This document shows, piece by piece, positions 50,587 through 60,600 of a stretch of 64,000 nt of DNA. Each line of letters opens with the position of its first letter. The stretch's first letter is position 1. The translations under genes were made by a program, and so were the position numbers. Source of the stretch: Cryptosporangium aurantiacum (GTDB lineage: Bacteria > Actinomycetota > Actinomycetes > Mycobacteriales > Cryptosporangiaceae); NCBI RefSeq assembly GCF_900143005.1, contig NZ_FRCS01000014.1, forward strand, positions 62,001 through 126,000, read 5' to 3'. Under the pieces are notes generated by a model. It worked only from the letters and a program-made list of their open reading frames with translations, searched no databases and was not told the origin of the DNA.

Positions 50587-50946
50587 CTAGTTGCCGGCGT
50601 TCTCGTAGGCGGCCGCGAGCCAACTTCGAACCTCTGCGTCGAGTTCGCTGCCGTCGCGCAACTCCAGATGGTGCATCCATACCCTTGGAGCTGGGTGCGC
50701 GACTTCCTTGAACCGAGGCGACTCGAGCTTGTGTGGCAGGCCGAAGGACAGGACCGCCGGCACGTCGGATTTCACGTACTGCCCAGGACGCCACACATAG
50801 GCGAACCCCTTATGCCTACGGAAGGCGATCTGCGACTTACCGACCTCCACGGTCGCAGGCCCCAGCGAGTCCACGATGTCGGCGACCGCCCGGTAGAGAG
50901 CCAAGCCATCGGGCGAACCGCTGAAGAACTCCTCCGGCGCAGCCAT
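50587..50946 (-). CDS. DUF5655-like small protein
   Basis: 119 residues from ATG at 50946. Segments SGSPDGLALYRAVADIVDSL, VGKSQIAFRRHKGFAYVWRP and HHLELRDGSELDAEVRSWL match the DUF5655 type (YdhG/DUF1801-like fold). Soluble, function unknown. The ORF extends to 51237 with non-family sequence, which was not included. Isolated between the reductase and the broken hydrolase. Confidence 0.8.
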   Translation of the reverse strand: MAAPEEFFSGSPDGLALYRAVADIVDSLGPATVEVGKSQIAFRRHKGFAYVWRPGQYVKSDVPAVLSFGLPHKLESPRFKEVAHPAPRVWMHHLELRDGSELDAEVRSWLAAAYENAGN

Positions 50947-50984
50947 GATTCGATCATTGCAGCAGCGGTCGTGAGGAGCAGCGT

Positions 50985-51768
50985 ATGTATCCCTACCGCA
51001 ACCCTTATGAGGACCTGCCGGGTGAGATCGAGTCGCGGGCAGTCCGGAAGGCCGGCTACCGGGAGCTCCGCTTCGACACCGGGGCCGGCCGTACGGCTGA
51101 ACTACGTCGTGGGGCCGGACAACGGGCCGCCTGTGGTCTTGCTTCCGGCCCAGACCGGCACCTGGCAGAGTTACGACCGGGTCCTGCCGACGCTCGCCCG
51201 TCGGCATCAGGTCTACGCGGTCGACGTTCGTGGCCACGGCAAGTCGACCTGGACGCCCGGCGACTACTGCTGGACTTCGGTCGGTGCCGACGTCGCCGTG
51301 TTTCTGCGTGAGGTGGTCGGCGAGCCCTCAATCGTCTCGGGCAACTCCTCCGGCGGACTCCTCGCCCTCTGGTGCGCGGCGAACGTCCCGCAGCACACGG
51401 CCGGGCTCGTGCTGGAAGACGCTCCGGTGTTCTCCGCCGAGATGCCCCGCTTCCGCGACACCGACCGGTACGTCCACCAAGGGCTGCAGCACGCAGTCGC
51501 TGCGCTGGAGGATTTCGAGCACCGGGACCTCGCCGACTACCTCCGCGGCCAGACGCTGCCGGTCTCCGAGACCCGGGTGAAACGGATGCCGGACTGGTTC
51601 GTCCGGCTACTCTCCCGGCGCATCCGCGCTGACCTGCGCAAGCGCCGCCGACCCACCACGAAACGTCTGCGTCAGCCTGCTGCCGCGGTGCGTCGAGCGC
51701 CGCGCATGGATGCATCGCGGAGGGCCCTGGGGCCGGGCGAGGTCGCGGCTGCCAGAATCGGTCCATGA
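50985..51768 (+). pseudogene. Frameshifted and truncated alpha/beta hydrolase
   Basis: Starts ATG MYPYRNPYEDLPGEIESRAV in one frame to about 51086 and continues as VRLNYVVGPDNGPPVVLLPA in the +1 frame. The shift is exactly at GGCCGGCC (51083-51090): removing one GGCC restores an uninterrupted hydrolase with DVRGHGKSTW, GNSSGGLLAL and RMPDWFVRLL. After about residue 205 the sequence becomes Arg-rich and unlike any hydrolase, so the C-terminal third including the catalytic His is missing. If the first shift were a read error, the 3' loss would still leave it broken. Confidence 0.75.
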
Positions 51769-51786
51769 CGAACCTTCGAAGGGACT

Positions 51787-52182
51787 GTGCCCCGTAAACG
51801 ACCCGGTGCGCTACGTCGAAGCCCACGGCCTTCCGACAGCCCGTGGATTCGCTATCGCGACATCGACGGTCTACGCGGCTCGACCAACGCGGCGATCCGG
51901 CAGCTGGAAGCCCGGCGATGGCTGCCAGGCAAGGTCTGCGCCGCCCTACGCGTCTGGACAGCGCACGTGCACGGCGTCCAGACGCGCTGGCGACGGTCGG
52001 AGGCCGAGTTCGCCTGCACCTGCTGCGGAGCGGAATGGGCGAGGGACGTACTCGAGGTGACGCTCCGATCTCTGCCGCCGGCAGCTTCCCGAGAACTCCG
52101 AGTGATCGTCGACGGGCTGGACGAGGCGCTCCTACGTCGCACACGCCGCGACGGGCATGCCGATCCGGACCTGCCCTGGTGA
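51787..52182 (+). CDS. Conserved hypothetical protein with Cys motif
   Basis: 131 residues from a GTG. RWLPGKVCAALRVWTAHVHG, QTRWRRSEAEFACTCCGAEW and ARDVLEVTLRSLPPAASREL. The last block with a CxCC motif looks like a protein found across actinomycetes; no function known to me. The N-terminal 20 residues are Arg/Pro-rich and may not be coding, so the true start may be later. Lies in the small-gene stretch following the broken hydrolase. Confidence 0.55.
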   Translation: MPRKRPGALRRSPRPSDSPWIRYRDIDGLRGSTNAAIRQLEARRWLPGKVCAALRVWTAHVHGVQTRWRRSEAEFACTCCGAEWARDVLEVTLRSLPPAASRELRVIVDGLDEALLRRTRRDGHADPDLPW

Positions 52183-52202
52183 CGTCGACGAGCGGGCTCG
52201 GC

Positions 52203-53147
52203 TCATGAGCCCGGCGGCCTTCCTGTCATCGTGGGCGCGAAGTCGATTCCGGTGATCGCCGCGGATCGTGCCCACAGCTCTCGCGCGAGAGCCAAGTCGG
52301 TCGCTGAACCGGAGAGTTTCTCGAAGGTGGGCCGGGCGGGGCCGAAAGGCCGACCCGGGCCGATGTGGCGACCGGTGGGGGCAGCGGTCTCGGTGGCGGC
52401 GTAGAGGATCGGGGCCACGGCTTCGTCGATGGGCCGGCGCAGGAAGATGCCCAGTACCGCGCCGACGGCGCGGTCCAGTGGCGGCGCGTCGCGGTCGAGT
52501 TGGGTCCTGGTCATACCGGGATGGGCCAGCAGGCTGCGTACTGGCGATCCGGCGTCGCGTAGCCGCCGGTCGAGCTCGAGGGCGAACAGCACGTTGGCGA
52601 GTTTGGACCTGGCGTAGGCGCGGCCGGGTGAGTAGCCGCGGTCGGCGGCGAGGTCGTCGAGGTCGAGGTGGCCGATGCGGTAGAGACCGGAGCCGACTGT
52701 CACCACGACGGGGTTGCGTCCCGCGCTCAGCCGGTCCAGCAGCAGGGCGGTGAGGGTGAAGTGGCCGAGGTGGTTGGTCGCCAGCTGGCTTTCGACGCCT
52801 TGCGGGCTGAGCCGTCGCGGCACGTTACCGATGCCGCCGTTGTTGATCAGCGCGTCGACGGGAACGGCGTCGGTGCGCAGGCCGGCGGCGAACGCGTGCA
52901 CGGTGTCGAGGTCGAGCAGGTCCAGGTGACGGATCTGCAGGTCGGCGGCCGGATGATCGGCGATCAGTTGGTCGCGGACCTGCCCGGCCTTCGCGGTGTT
53001 CCGGACCGCCATGATTACTCGAGCACCGTGTGCGGCGAGGTGGCGGGTGATCGCCGCGCCGAGGCCGCTGCTGGCGCCGGTGACGACGAAGGTGCGGCCG
53101 GCCTGGTCGGTGAGGTCGGCGAGGGACCAGTCCGCGGCGTGTTCCAT
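52203..53147 (-). CDS. Short-chain dehydrogenase (retinol dehydrogenase/LPOR-like)
   Basis: 314 residues from ATG at 53147 (GGGAGAA upstream). TFVVTGASSGLGAAITRHLA cofactor loop, VDALINNGGIGNVP, TVGSGLYRIGHLDLDDL with the Ser region and YARSKLANVLFALELDRR with Tyr/Lys. NADP-type, about 300 residues. Divergent from the TetR at 53232, with two 15-base dyads in between, so it is the TetR's likely target. Substrate unknown. Confidence 0.92.
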   Translation of the reverse strand: MEHAADWSLADLTDQAGRTFVVTGASSGLGAAITRHLAAHGARVIMAVRNTAKAGQVRDQLIADHPAADLQIRHLDLLDLDTVHAFAAGLRTDAVPVDALINNGGIGNVPRRLSPQGVESQLATNHLGHFTLTALLLDRLSAGRNPVVVTVGSGLYRIGHLDLDDLAADRGYSPGRAYARSKLANVLFALELDRRLRDAGSPVRSLLAHPGMTRTQLDRDAPPLDRAVGAVLGIFLRRPIDEAVAPILYAATETAAPTGRHIGPGRPFGPARPTFEKLSGSATDLALARELWARSAAITGIDFAPTMTGRPPGS

Positions 53148-53165
53148 GAGTTCTCCCGGGCTAAA

Positions 53166-53213
53166 CGGATTACCTATCCGATTGAATGGTAACCGAAACG
53201 GATTGTCAATCCG
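53166..53213. promoter_or_regulatory. Two TetR operators between SDR and tetR
   Basis: Two 15-base dyads of the form CGGAT-N5-ATCCG: 53166-53180 (centre tacct) and 53199-53213 (centre tgtca, symmetric over 7 bases). Both are preceded by AAA and their centres are 33 bases apart, about three helical turns, so both sites face the same side. They fall 18 bases from each gene start and would cover both promoters. Confidence 0.8.
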
Positions 53214-53231
53214 GTTAGGTAGGATGGCGCG

Positions 53232-53801
53232 GTGAGCCCGCCCCTTCGCGCCGACGCCGCCCGCAACCGTGACCACGTGCTGGCGACAGCCCGCAGCGCG
53301 ATGGCCGAGGGCGACCTGGCTCTGCAGCTCAACGACATCGCCCGTCGGGCAGGGGTGGGCGTCGGGACGGTCTACCGACATTTCCCCACCCGCCGGGCCC
53401 TCGTCGAGGCGCTTGCCGACAGCTCGTTCACCACGCTGGTCGAAGAGGCTCACAGCGCGAGCCGGCACGACGTTGCCTGGACCGGAGTCGAGGTTCTGCT
53501 GCGCGCTCTACTCCTGGCCCAATTGACCGACCCCGCGTTCACCGAGGTGATCTCGACCAGCCCGGATCAGGACGCTGCCGCGGGCACGACCGCTCATCGT
53601 GAGCAGTTCAGGGCATCGACTCGCACGGTGCTCGAGCGCGCGCAACAGGCGGGTTCCCTGCGCCCCGACCTCACCGAGGACGACCTGCACCGCCTGGTCT
53701 GCGGCACCGCGTTCGCCCTGAGAATCAGTGAGAATCCGACCGATCGCCTCGATCGATACCTACGGGTACTTCTCGACGGCATTCACGCCGGACGTGTCTA
53801 G
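53232..53801 (+). CDS. TetR family repressor
   Basis: 189 residues from GTG. Helix-turn-helix LQLNDIARRAGVGVGTVYRH followed by FPTRRALVEALADSSF, a very typical TetR DNA-binding domain; C-terminal domain of the TetR_C type (TEDDLHRLVCGTAFALRISE). Divergent from the SDR and flanked by two matching operators. Confidence 0.92.
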   Translation: MSPPLRADAARNRDHVLATARSAMAEGDLALQLNDIARRAGVGVGTVYRHFPTRRALVEALADSSFTTLVEEAHSASRHDVAWTGVEVLLRALLLAQLTDPAFTEVISTSPDQDAAAGTTAHREQFRASTRTVLERAQQAGSLRPDLTEDDLHRLVCGTAFALRISENPTDRLDRYLRVLLDGIHAGRV

Positions 53802-53809
53802 CGTTCGGC

Positions 53810-54196
53810 TCAGGGGTGCCGTTGCAGTGGGGACTTGTCGCCGACCAGCCAGTGGTGGCCGAACGGATCGAAGAAGCCGCCCTGCCGGTGTGTGCCCCAG
53901 AGCGTTTGATGGTTTCTCACCGGATCGTGGTAGTCGGCTCCCGCAGCGGCTGCCGCGTTCAACAGTGCGTCCGGGTCGTCGAGGAACACCTCGACCCGCG
54001 TTGTCGTTCCGTGCAGGTCGGCCGGGGTGTCCCAGCGGTTGTTCTCCGGTTGAGCGAGAAAGAATGGGGCGCCGTGGATCTCCAGGCCGATGACCGAGCC
54101 GAGACTCCACAACTCGGTCGCGCCGAGGGCCTCCTGGTACCACGCGGATGCCTCGGCGGCGTCGGGTACTGCCAGCATCACGGAGATGAGGGTCAC
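53810..54196 (-). CDS. VOC (glyoxalase/bleomycin-resistance fold) protein
   Basis: 128 residues. ISVMLAVPDAAEASAWYQEA, then EIHGAPFFLAQPE and the C-terminal GGFFDPFGHHWLVGDK (metal-binding Glu replaced by HHW context). Single VOC domain, cytoplasmic; may be a glyoxalase-like isomerase or drug-binding protein. Convergent with tetR, 8 bases between stops; 38 bases from the divergent permease. Confidence 0.88.
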   Translation of the reverse strand: MTLISVMLAVPDAAEASAWYQEALGATELWSLGSVIGLEIHGAPFFLAQPENNRWDTPADLHGTTTRVEVFLDDPDALLNAAAAAGADYHDPVRNHQTLWGTHRQGGFFDPFGHHWLVGDKSPLQRHP

Positions 54197-54234
54197 GGCA
54201 CCACGGTACGGCGGCGCCCAGCGCCGGTACTAGC

Positions 54235-55797
54235 GTGTGGACGGTGAGCCGCAAGCGTCTCGGCTGGTTGCTGCTGGCCCCGGCACTCGTCGCGCTGGTC
54301 TGGACGTACGTCATCCCGACCGGAACGACGATCGGCAACCTCACGATGCGCGTGGACGACTTTCCCTACACCGAACCCGATCCACCCACGGATCGGCTGA
54401 AACTGGACAACCTCGACTACACCCTCCACCTGTCCTACTCGGAGAACCTCGGACGCGCGCTGCTGCTCGCCGCAACGCCACTCTTTCTCGCCTTGCTGGT
54501 CGCGCCGCTGCTAGCGTTCGCGGCGCAGGCAGCCGGGCGGGGTGGCCGGCTGCTCACGCGGGTGCTGATCTCGGTGCCGCTGGCCGGTTACGCCCCGGTC
54601 GCGCATCTGCTCGCGTGGGCATTCGTGGCCACCGATCGAGAACCGTCGCTCTACCTCACGGCCGCAGCGAGCTCGGCGGGGGTGGTCCTCGCCGTCGCGG
54701 TCACGTTCTACCTCGCGGCGTTCCGGGAGACCGAGGAGGACGTTGCCCACCGGCGTCGGTGGCACCGTCCGGCGTACGTCGTCGGCGGAGTGCTGGCGCT
54801 CGCCGTGGTGGCCGCAGCGATCCAGAGCTTCAACGCTCCGTTCCTGGTCTGGGCCGTCACCCCCGTCCCGCCACCTGACCCGGAAAACCTGTTGATCGGC
54901 CCGGCAAGCCTGCTGAGCGGCGCGGTCGATGCCGAGCCGCACAACCAACCGAAGGTCTCGCTGCTCGTACTGCTCCCGGTCACGACGCTGGGAGTGCTCG
55001 CGACCCGGCTGTTGCTCAGATTTCGCACCCGGATCGAGTTCGCCCCGCGGTCGCGGCCCGGTCCGGCGCGCCCCGACGGATGGCTCGCGCTGCCGTTGAC
55101 TCTGCCGGTGTTGATGGCGGTGGTCGTGGCGACCGGTCTGCCCTGGGTGCGAACGCTGGGCGAGGACGGGGGCATCGGGAACTTGTCCGCCGCCGAGATC
55201 CTCGTGAACACCTGGTTGCCGCCGCTGCTCTCCGCCGTGGTGAGTGTGCTGGTGGCGGCGGTCGGGGGGTTCGCGCTCGGCGTTCTGCGCCCGATCGGCG
55301 AGCGGAGCCCCCGGCTGCTGCTGCTGTTCGCGCCGTGGCTGTTCGTCGGCGTGGGGCCGCTGGTGTTCGCGCACCGGGACCGGGCCGAGGGCGCCGACCA
55401 GGTCGGCACGTGGTTCGGCCTGGTCCCGCCGGTCTGGCTGTCGATCCCGGCGCTGGTGGTGTTCACGCTGTTCTTCTCCGGGCGGAGTGCCCGAACGTCC
55501 CCGGTGCGGTCGGCGCTGCCGCTGGTCGGGATCGCCGTCGGGGTCCACTGGGTACTGGGCGCTCAGGACTTGCTCTGGCCCGCGATGGTCGGCGACGCCC
55601 TGGCGACGCAGCTGACGGCGCCGACGCTCGCGGCCACGACCGCGGCGCTGGGTCAGAAGGTGGAGTCGGTGGCGGGATTCGACTTGATCCTGCCGCTACC
55701 GGTGCTCCTCGTCCTGGTCGCCGTGGTCGTGACCGCTCAGGTCGGCTACCTCGATCGGCTGGCGATCCGCACCGGCAACGGCCCGGACCCGGTGTAG
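54235..55797 (+). CDS. Large polytopic membrane protein resembling two fused ABC sugar permeases
   Basis: 520 residues from GTG (an alternative GTG at 54244). LLLAPALVALVWTYVIPTGT at the start and eleven to thirteen hydrophobic segments in two halves, with a 70-residue hydrophilic loop near 210-240 (PPPDPENLLIGPASLLSG). The start resembles MalF-type permeases, but the EAA loop that contacts the ATPase is not evident and no ATPase or binding protein adjoins. It could be a repurposed permease or an unrelated transporter. Function unknown. Confidence 0.65.
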   Translation: MWTVSRKRLGWLLLAPALVALVWTYVIPTGTTIGNLTMRVDDFPYTEPDPPTDRLKLDNLDYTLHLSYSENLGRALLLAATPLFLALLVAPLLAFAAQAAGRGGRLLTRVLISVPLAGYAPVAHLLAWAFVATDREPSLYLTAAASSAGVVLAVAVTFYLAAFRETEEDVAHRRRWHRPAYVVGGVLALAVVAAAIQSFNAPFLVWAVTPVPPPDPENLLIGPASLLSGAVDAEPHNQPKVSLLVLLPVTTLGVLATRLLLRFRTRIEFAPRSRPGPARPDGWLALPLTLPVLMAVVVATGLPWVRTLGEDGGIGNLSAAEILVNTWLPPLLSAVVSVLVAAVGGFALGVLRPIGERSPRLLLLFAPWLFVGVGPLVFAHRDRAEGADQVGTWFGLVPPVWLSIPALVVFTLFFSGRSARTSPVRSALPLVGIAVGVHWVLGAQDLLWPAMVGDALATQLTAPTLAATTAALGQKVESVAGFDLILPLPVLLVLVAVVVTAQVGYLDRLAIRTGNGPDPV

Positions 55798-55898
55798 CCC
55801 CCTAGATCGGACGAACGCTCTCGATTTTCGACTCAGACCGCAGATACCCGCGCCGACGGGAGAAGAGGTGCAATCCCTATCCAGCGTTGGGGGACGAC

Positions 55899-57524
55899 GT
55901 GGGACAGCCGGGAACCGTCGAGGATTCCGCGGGTGGTCGCCGCATCTGGGGTGACCTGAAGGTCGGGGCGAAGATCACGATCGCGGTACTGGTCGCGCTG
56001 GCCGTCGCCTCGATCGCGACCGCGGTCACGCTCGTGCAGGCCGGAGAGGTCCGGTCGGTCGGCAAGAGCATCTACACGAACAACGTCCTACCGTTGCAGG
56101 TCGTCGGCGACATCCGCGAGGCCTTCCGCGAGTACCGCGCCGACCAGAACTCGATGGCGGTGCTCCCGGCCGGCAGCGCCGAGAACACCGAGAAGGCCCA
56201 AGAACTCGATGAGGACGTCGCCAAGATCCAGTCCCTGGCCGCGGAGTACCGGCCGAACGCCGCCTCTACCTCGCTGGTCGACGACTTCACCACCGCGTTC
56301 CAGTCGTACGTCGACGTCGCCGACGCGCAGATGACTCCGGCGGCCAAGGCCGGCAACCTGACTTTGTTCAACAGCGTCAAGACCGGGGCGGCGGCCGAGC
56401 CGTACTCGACGGCGTCCGACGCCCTGGCCAAGATCAGCGAAGCGGAGGGCGCCCAGGCGTCGGCCCGGGCGGACGAGCTCGACGACCGGTACGCCAGCGC
56501 GGTGGCGATCTCGGTGGCCGGAATGATCATCGCGATCGTGATCGGGCTCGCGCTGGCGCTCTGGGTCGCGCGCGGCATCAGCCGTCCGCTCCGCGAGGTC
56601 GGGTCCGCGCTGGACCGGATGGCCGCCGGTGACCTGACCACCGAGGTCCCCGACCCGGGCACCCGCGACGAGGTCGGGATGATGGCCAAGGGACTGCGGC
56701 GCACGCTGCGGTCGATGCGCGCCAGCGTCGCCGAGGTGCTCCAGCAGGCCGGGCGGGTCACCGCCGCGTCGCACGAACTCTCCGACGTCGCGGCCCGGAT
56801 CGAGGCAGGCGCGACCACGACCGCGTCCGGCTCGCAGACCGCGTCGGCGGCCGCCAATCAGGTCGCGACCAGCGTCAGCACGGTGGCTGCGGCCAGCGAG
56901 CAGATGAGCGCGGCGATCGCGGAGATCTCCCGGAGCGCCGCGAGCGCCGTCGACGTCGCGCAGCAGGCGCTCACCACCGCGTCCCAGACCAACGCGTCGG
57001 TGGCCGCGCTCGGCGCCGCGAGCGTCGAGGTCGGCGACGTCGTCAAGGTGATCAACAGCATCGCCGAGCAGACGAACCTGCTCGCGCTCAACGCGACGAT
57101 CGAGGCCGCGCGCGCCGGTGAGGCAGGCAAGGGCTTCGCGGTGGTCGCGACCGAGGTGAAGGACCTCGCGCAGGCAACCGCGAAGGCCACCGAGGAGATC
57201 AGCAGCAAGATCGCCGCGATGCAGGCCAGCAGCGACGAGGCCGCGGCGGCGCTGGCGCAGATCAGCTCGATCGTCGAGCAGATCAACGAACACCAGACGA
57301 CGGTGGCGTCCGCAGTGGAGGAACAGACCGCGACGACGCAGGAGATCAACCGCAGCATCGGGCAGGCGGCGACCGGCGTCGACCACATCGCGCTGACGGT
57401 CGGCGACGTCTCGACGACCGCCGGCGAGTCCAGCGCGAGCGCTGCTCAGGCCGCCGGTGCCGCCCGGGAACTCGCGCTGACGGCGGGCGCTCTCAACGAC
57501 TCCGTGCGGGGATTCCGGGTCTGA
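55899..57524 (+). CDS. Methyl-accepting chemotaxis protein
   Basis: 541 residues from the GTG at 55899 (GGGGGA 4 bases upstream; TTG at 55887 alternative). One TM (about 20-45), periplasmic four-helix-bundle-type sensor ([20 protein letters not shown]), second TM with [23 protein letters not shown] ([20 protein letters not shown]), and MA signalling domain with the invariant hairpin [20 protein letters not shown] and [20 protein letters not shown]. Cytoplasmic tip binds CheA/CheW (family knowledge). No other chemotaxis gene lies in the window; ligand unknown. Suggests a motile life stage, such as motile spores. Confidence 0.94.
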   Translation: MGQPGTVEDSAGGRRIWGDLKVGAKITIAVLVALAVASIATAVTLVQAGEVRSVGKSIYTNNVLPLQVVGDIREAFREYRADQNSMAVLPAGSAENTEKAQELDEDVAKIQSLAAEYRPNAASTSLVDDFTTAFQSYVDVADAQMTPAAKAGNLTLFNSVKTGAAAEPYSTASDALAKISEAEGAQASARADELDDRYASAVAISVAGMIIAIVIGLALALWVARGISRPLREVGSALDRMAAGDLTTEVPDPGTRDEVGMMAKGLRRTLRSMRASVAEVLQQAGRVTAASHELSDVAARIEAGATTTASGSQTASAAANQVATSVSTVAAASEQMSAAIAEISRSAASAVDVAQQALTTASQTNASVAALGAASVEVGDVVKVINSIAEQTNLLALNATIEAARAGEAGKGFAVVATEVKDLAQATAKATEEISSKIAAMQASSDEAAAALAQISSIVEQINEHQTTVASAVEEQTATTQEINRSIGQAATGVDHIALTVGDVSTTAGESSASAAQAAGAARELALTAGALNDSVRGFRV

Positions 57525-57597
57525 AGGCGGGGCGCAGGTCGCGTGCAAGGGTCGTGCAAGGTTCAACGACCACACTGTGCGCACCGGCGGAGAGCCT

Positions 57598-57647
57598 CCG
57601 TACCGGGGTTCGCGGCGGAGGAGGGGGCGCCGTAGACCCCGGTACGG
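57598..57647. terminator. Bidirectional hairpin between convergent MCP and SARP genes
   Basis: Arms CCGTACCGGGGT (57598-57609) and ACCCCGGTACGG (57636-57647) pair perfectly, 12 bp, around a 26-base G-rich loop. It sits in the 167-base gap between the convergent stops at 57524 and 57692. No other gene is seen in this gap. Confidence 0.6.
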
Positions 57648-57691
57648 CCCCGCCGGGAAATTCGGCGAAGGGAGCCTGCCTCACGAGAGCA

Positions 57692-60600
57692 CTACGACAC
57701 CTGGCCGAGCAACGCTCGGGCGCGCGCGGACACGTCCGCCATGCCCAGGGCGTCCGCAGCGGTCAGGACCTTGCGCAGCAGGGCCGCGGCGTCGTCGCGA
57801 TCGCCCGGACCGTCGCGGAGCAGGTACGCCCGCGCCCGGTCGAGGCGGACGCGCGCGAGCTGGGGCGCGGCTGCCGACACCAGCCTGGCGGCGACGCCGA
57901 GCTGGTCCAGTGCCTCGTCCGGTCTACCGGCGACGAGTGCGAGCGCCCCGGCGAAGCGTGCCGCGGGTCCGATCAGCACCGTCGGCCAGCCGGCGAGGAG
58001 CACCTCGTCGAGGTGACGGGTGAGCAGGGCGTGCAGCGTGCCGCCGACCGCGGTCAGCTCCGGGCCTGCCGCCGGGCTGTCGGCGAGGAGTGCGCAGGCC
58101 TCCGCGAGGATGCCGAGCGTCGGCGCGGCCCAGCCGTGCGGTGGTAACGCTCGGAGGTCATCGGTCTCGTGGACCATCGCCGTGAGCAGATCGGCCGCGC
58201 GGTCGTGGCGTCCGGTCTCGGCGTGCGCCAGCACCAGGCCCGCCTGCCAGATCGGGAAGAAGCCGTGCTGGTCCATCTGGTCGGCGAGCCCCAGCCCGAA
58301 CAGCTCCTCCATCCGGCCCTGCTCGTGTCTCAGCCAGTACATCTGGCCCATCCACGTCTGCCGCAGCGTGCTGGCCGGCAGCGTCTGCGAGCTCTCCAGC
58401 TCCTGGACGGTCCGCAGCGACTCCCCCAGGATGCGCGCTTCCGCTGCGTCGAACCGGCCCCGCCACAGATCCAGCACGGTCTCCAGAACACCCAGCTGCC
58501 AGACGTTGAGCGGGCTGCGGTTGAACTGGACGTGCTGCCGGAACTCCTCCACGGCCGCGAGCGTGTCGCCGATCCGCCCCATCCGCATCCGGTCGATCGC
58601 CAGCGCGACCAGACCTTCGCTGCGGAAGTGCGACGACTTGGCCCGGAGGCCGGCCTCGTAGAGCCGCCCGGCCAGCGTCGCCAGCTCGCTCGGCGGCAGC
58701 GTGTCGTAGAGCCCCCACCGGCACTCGGTGAGGATCTCGCACTGGATCGCCGGATCCCAGCCCGGCGAAAGGGTGTCGAGCGCGGTGTGGGCCAGCTCCG
58801 CACCGGTGCGGCCGTCCGGGACGGCCATCGCCGTCTTGTGCGCCAGGTGCGCCTGTAACTGCCCGACGAGCGCGGCGACCTCGTCGTCGGTCGGTTCGGA
58901 CGCGAGCTCGACCAGGCAGGTGCGCAGGATCTGGGTGAGCTGGACGTCGACCCGGCCGGGATCCGACCAGCGCCGCGCCATCTTGACGGCGGCCACCGCG
59001 CGCAGCCGCGGATACTCGTCGGCGACCTCGTACGCGGCCAGATAGTCGCGGCCCGCTTCGTCCATATAGCCGGTGTCGTTTCGCGCGTCGCCGAGCGTCA
59101 CCAGCAGCGCGAAGCGGGTTTTCGGCGCGCAGCGCCGGCGCAGGCCCTCCTCGGCCCAGACCATCGCGGCCTTCGGCGCGAACGAGCGCTGTTCGGCCTG
59201 GGCGGCGGCCAGGCAGGCGATCGCCACCTGTTCGTCGGTGAGCTCGACCGCGGCGGCCCTGGCGTGGTGGGCGATCCGGACCGAGAGGACCTGGTCGAGG
59301 ACGCGCGCCGACTTGATCCGGGCGTCCAGGACCTCGAACGCCCTGCGGTGTAACCGCCGCGCCAGCGCGGGATGCTGCTCGAGCTCGGTCAGCACCTCCT
59401 CGCGCCACAGTGCGTGCCGGAACCGCACCGGTCCGTGGCCCTCGATCGCCCGGCTCTCCACCGCGGCGGCCTGGTGCCGGTCCGCCTCGTCCGGGTCGAG
59501 CCCGAGCATCTCGGCGACGAGCCCGGTGTCGATCTCCTCGTCCAGACCGGTGATCGCGGCCGCCGCCAGCCACTCCGAGAGCTGCCCGATCCGACGGGTA
59601 ACTCGCGGAGTGTCGTCCGGAGCGGACGGAGCCAGGTCACCGAGCCGGATCGGCAGGCCGCCGGTCGCGCGGTAGGCGTTCAGTGCCTCGTCCTCGGTGG
59701 GCTCGCGTCCGAGCGCATCGGCCAGCCACTCCCGGACGCCGTCCGCGCCGAGCACGCCGAGCCGCAGTGTGGTCAGCGCTCCCCGCCGGTCGTCGCCGGG
59801 CCACTCCTGCCAGGCGCCCTCGTCGCGTCCGGACAGGATGAACCCGACGCCGGCGTCGCCCAGCGCGTCGCGGACGTCGTCGAGCAGTTCGAGGGCACGC
59901 GGGGCGAGCAGGTCGGCGTTGTCGAACGCGACGATCAGCCCGCGGGGCCGGGCGGCCGACCGGAGCAGCGCGCTGAGCGCCGAAGTCAACTGTCTCGGGT
60001 GACGTTCGCCGCCCGCCATCGCGGACAGAAAATCCACGAGCGTGCCGCGGTCGAGCGGGCTGGGGCCGGTCGAGGGGTCGCGGCGGGTGCGGGCCCAGAG
60101 CGCACCCGCCAGCAGGCGCCACGGCTGCAGCTCACCGGACGGGTAGCAGGTCACGCTGACCGCCGCGGCGCCGCGCCGGTCGGCGAGCCTGCCGGCTTCC
60201 TCCAGCAACCGGGTCTTGCCGACGCCACCGACCCCGGACACGGTCAGCGCGGCGGGACGACCCGCCGTGACGGCATTCAGGACGACGTCCAGCGCGGCCA
60301 GCTCCGCGTCCCGGCCGACCAGCCGGGCGGGCGTGCCGCGCTCGGTCGGTCGTGGCTCGATCCGCAGCGGGCGGTGGACGTCGAAGCCGAACTCGTGCAG
60401 CGAGAGCAGGTCGAACGCGCGGGTGGCGACGTCGTCGTAACCGCGGACGGCTCGCCGGGCGTCGATCAGCCCTTCCGCGGCGGGTCCACCGGCTTCGCGG
60501 AGCACGGTGAGGAAACGCACCATCCAGAGCGCGTCGGCGTCATCGGCCCCGGCCACGATCGGATGGTCGCCGGGCACGTCGTAGCGGCCGAGCCGCAGGC

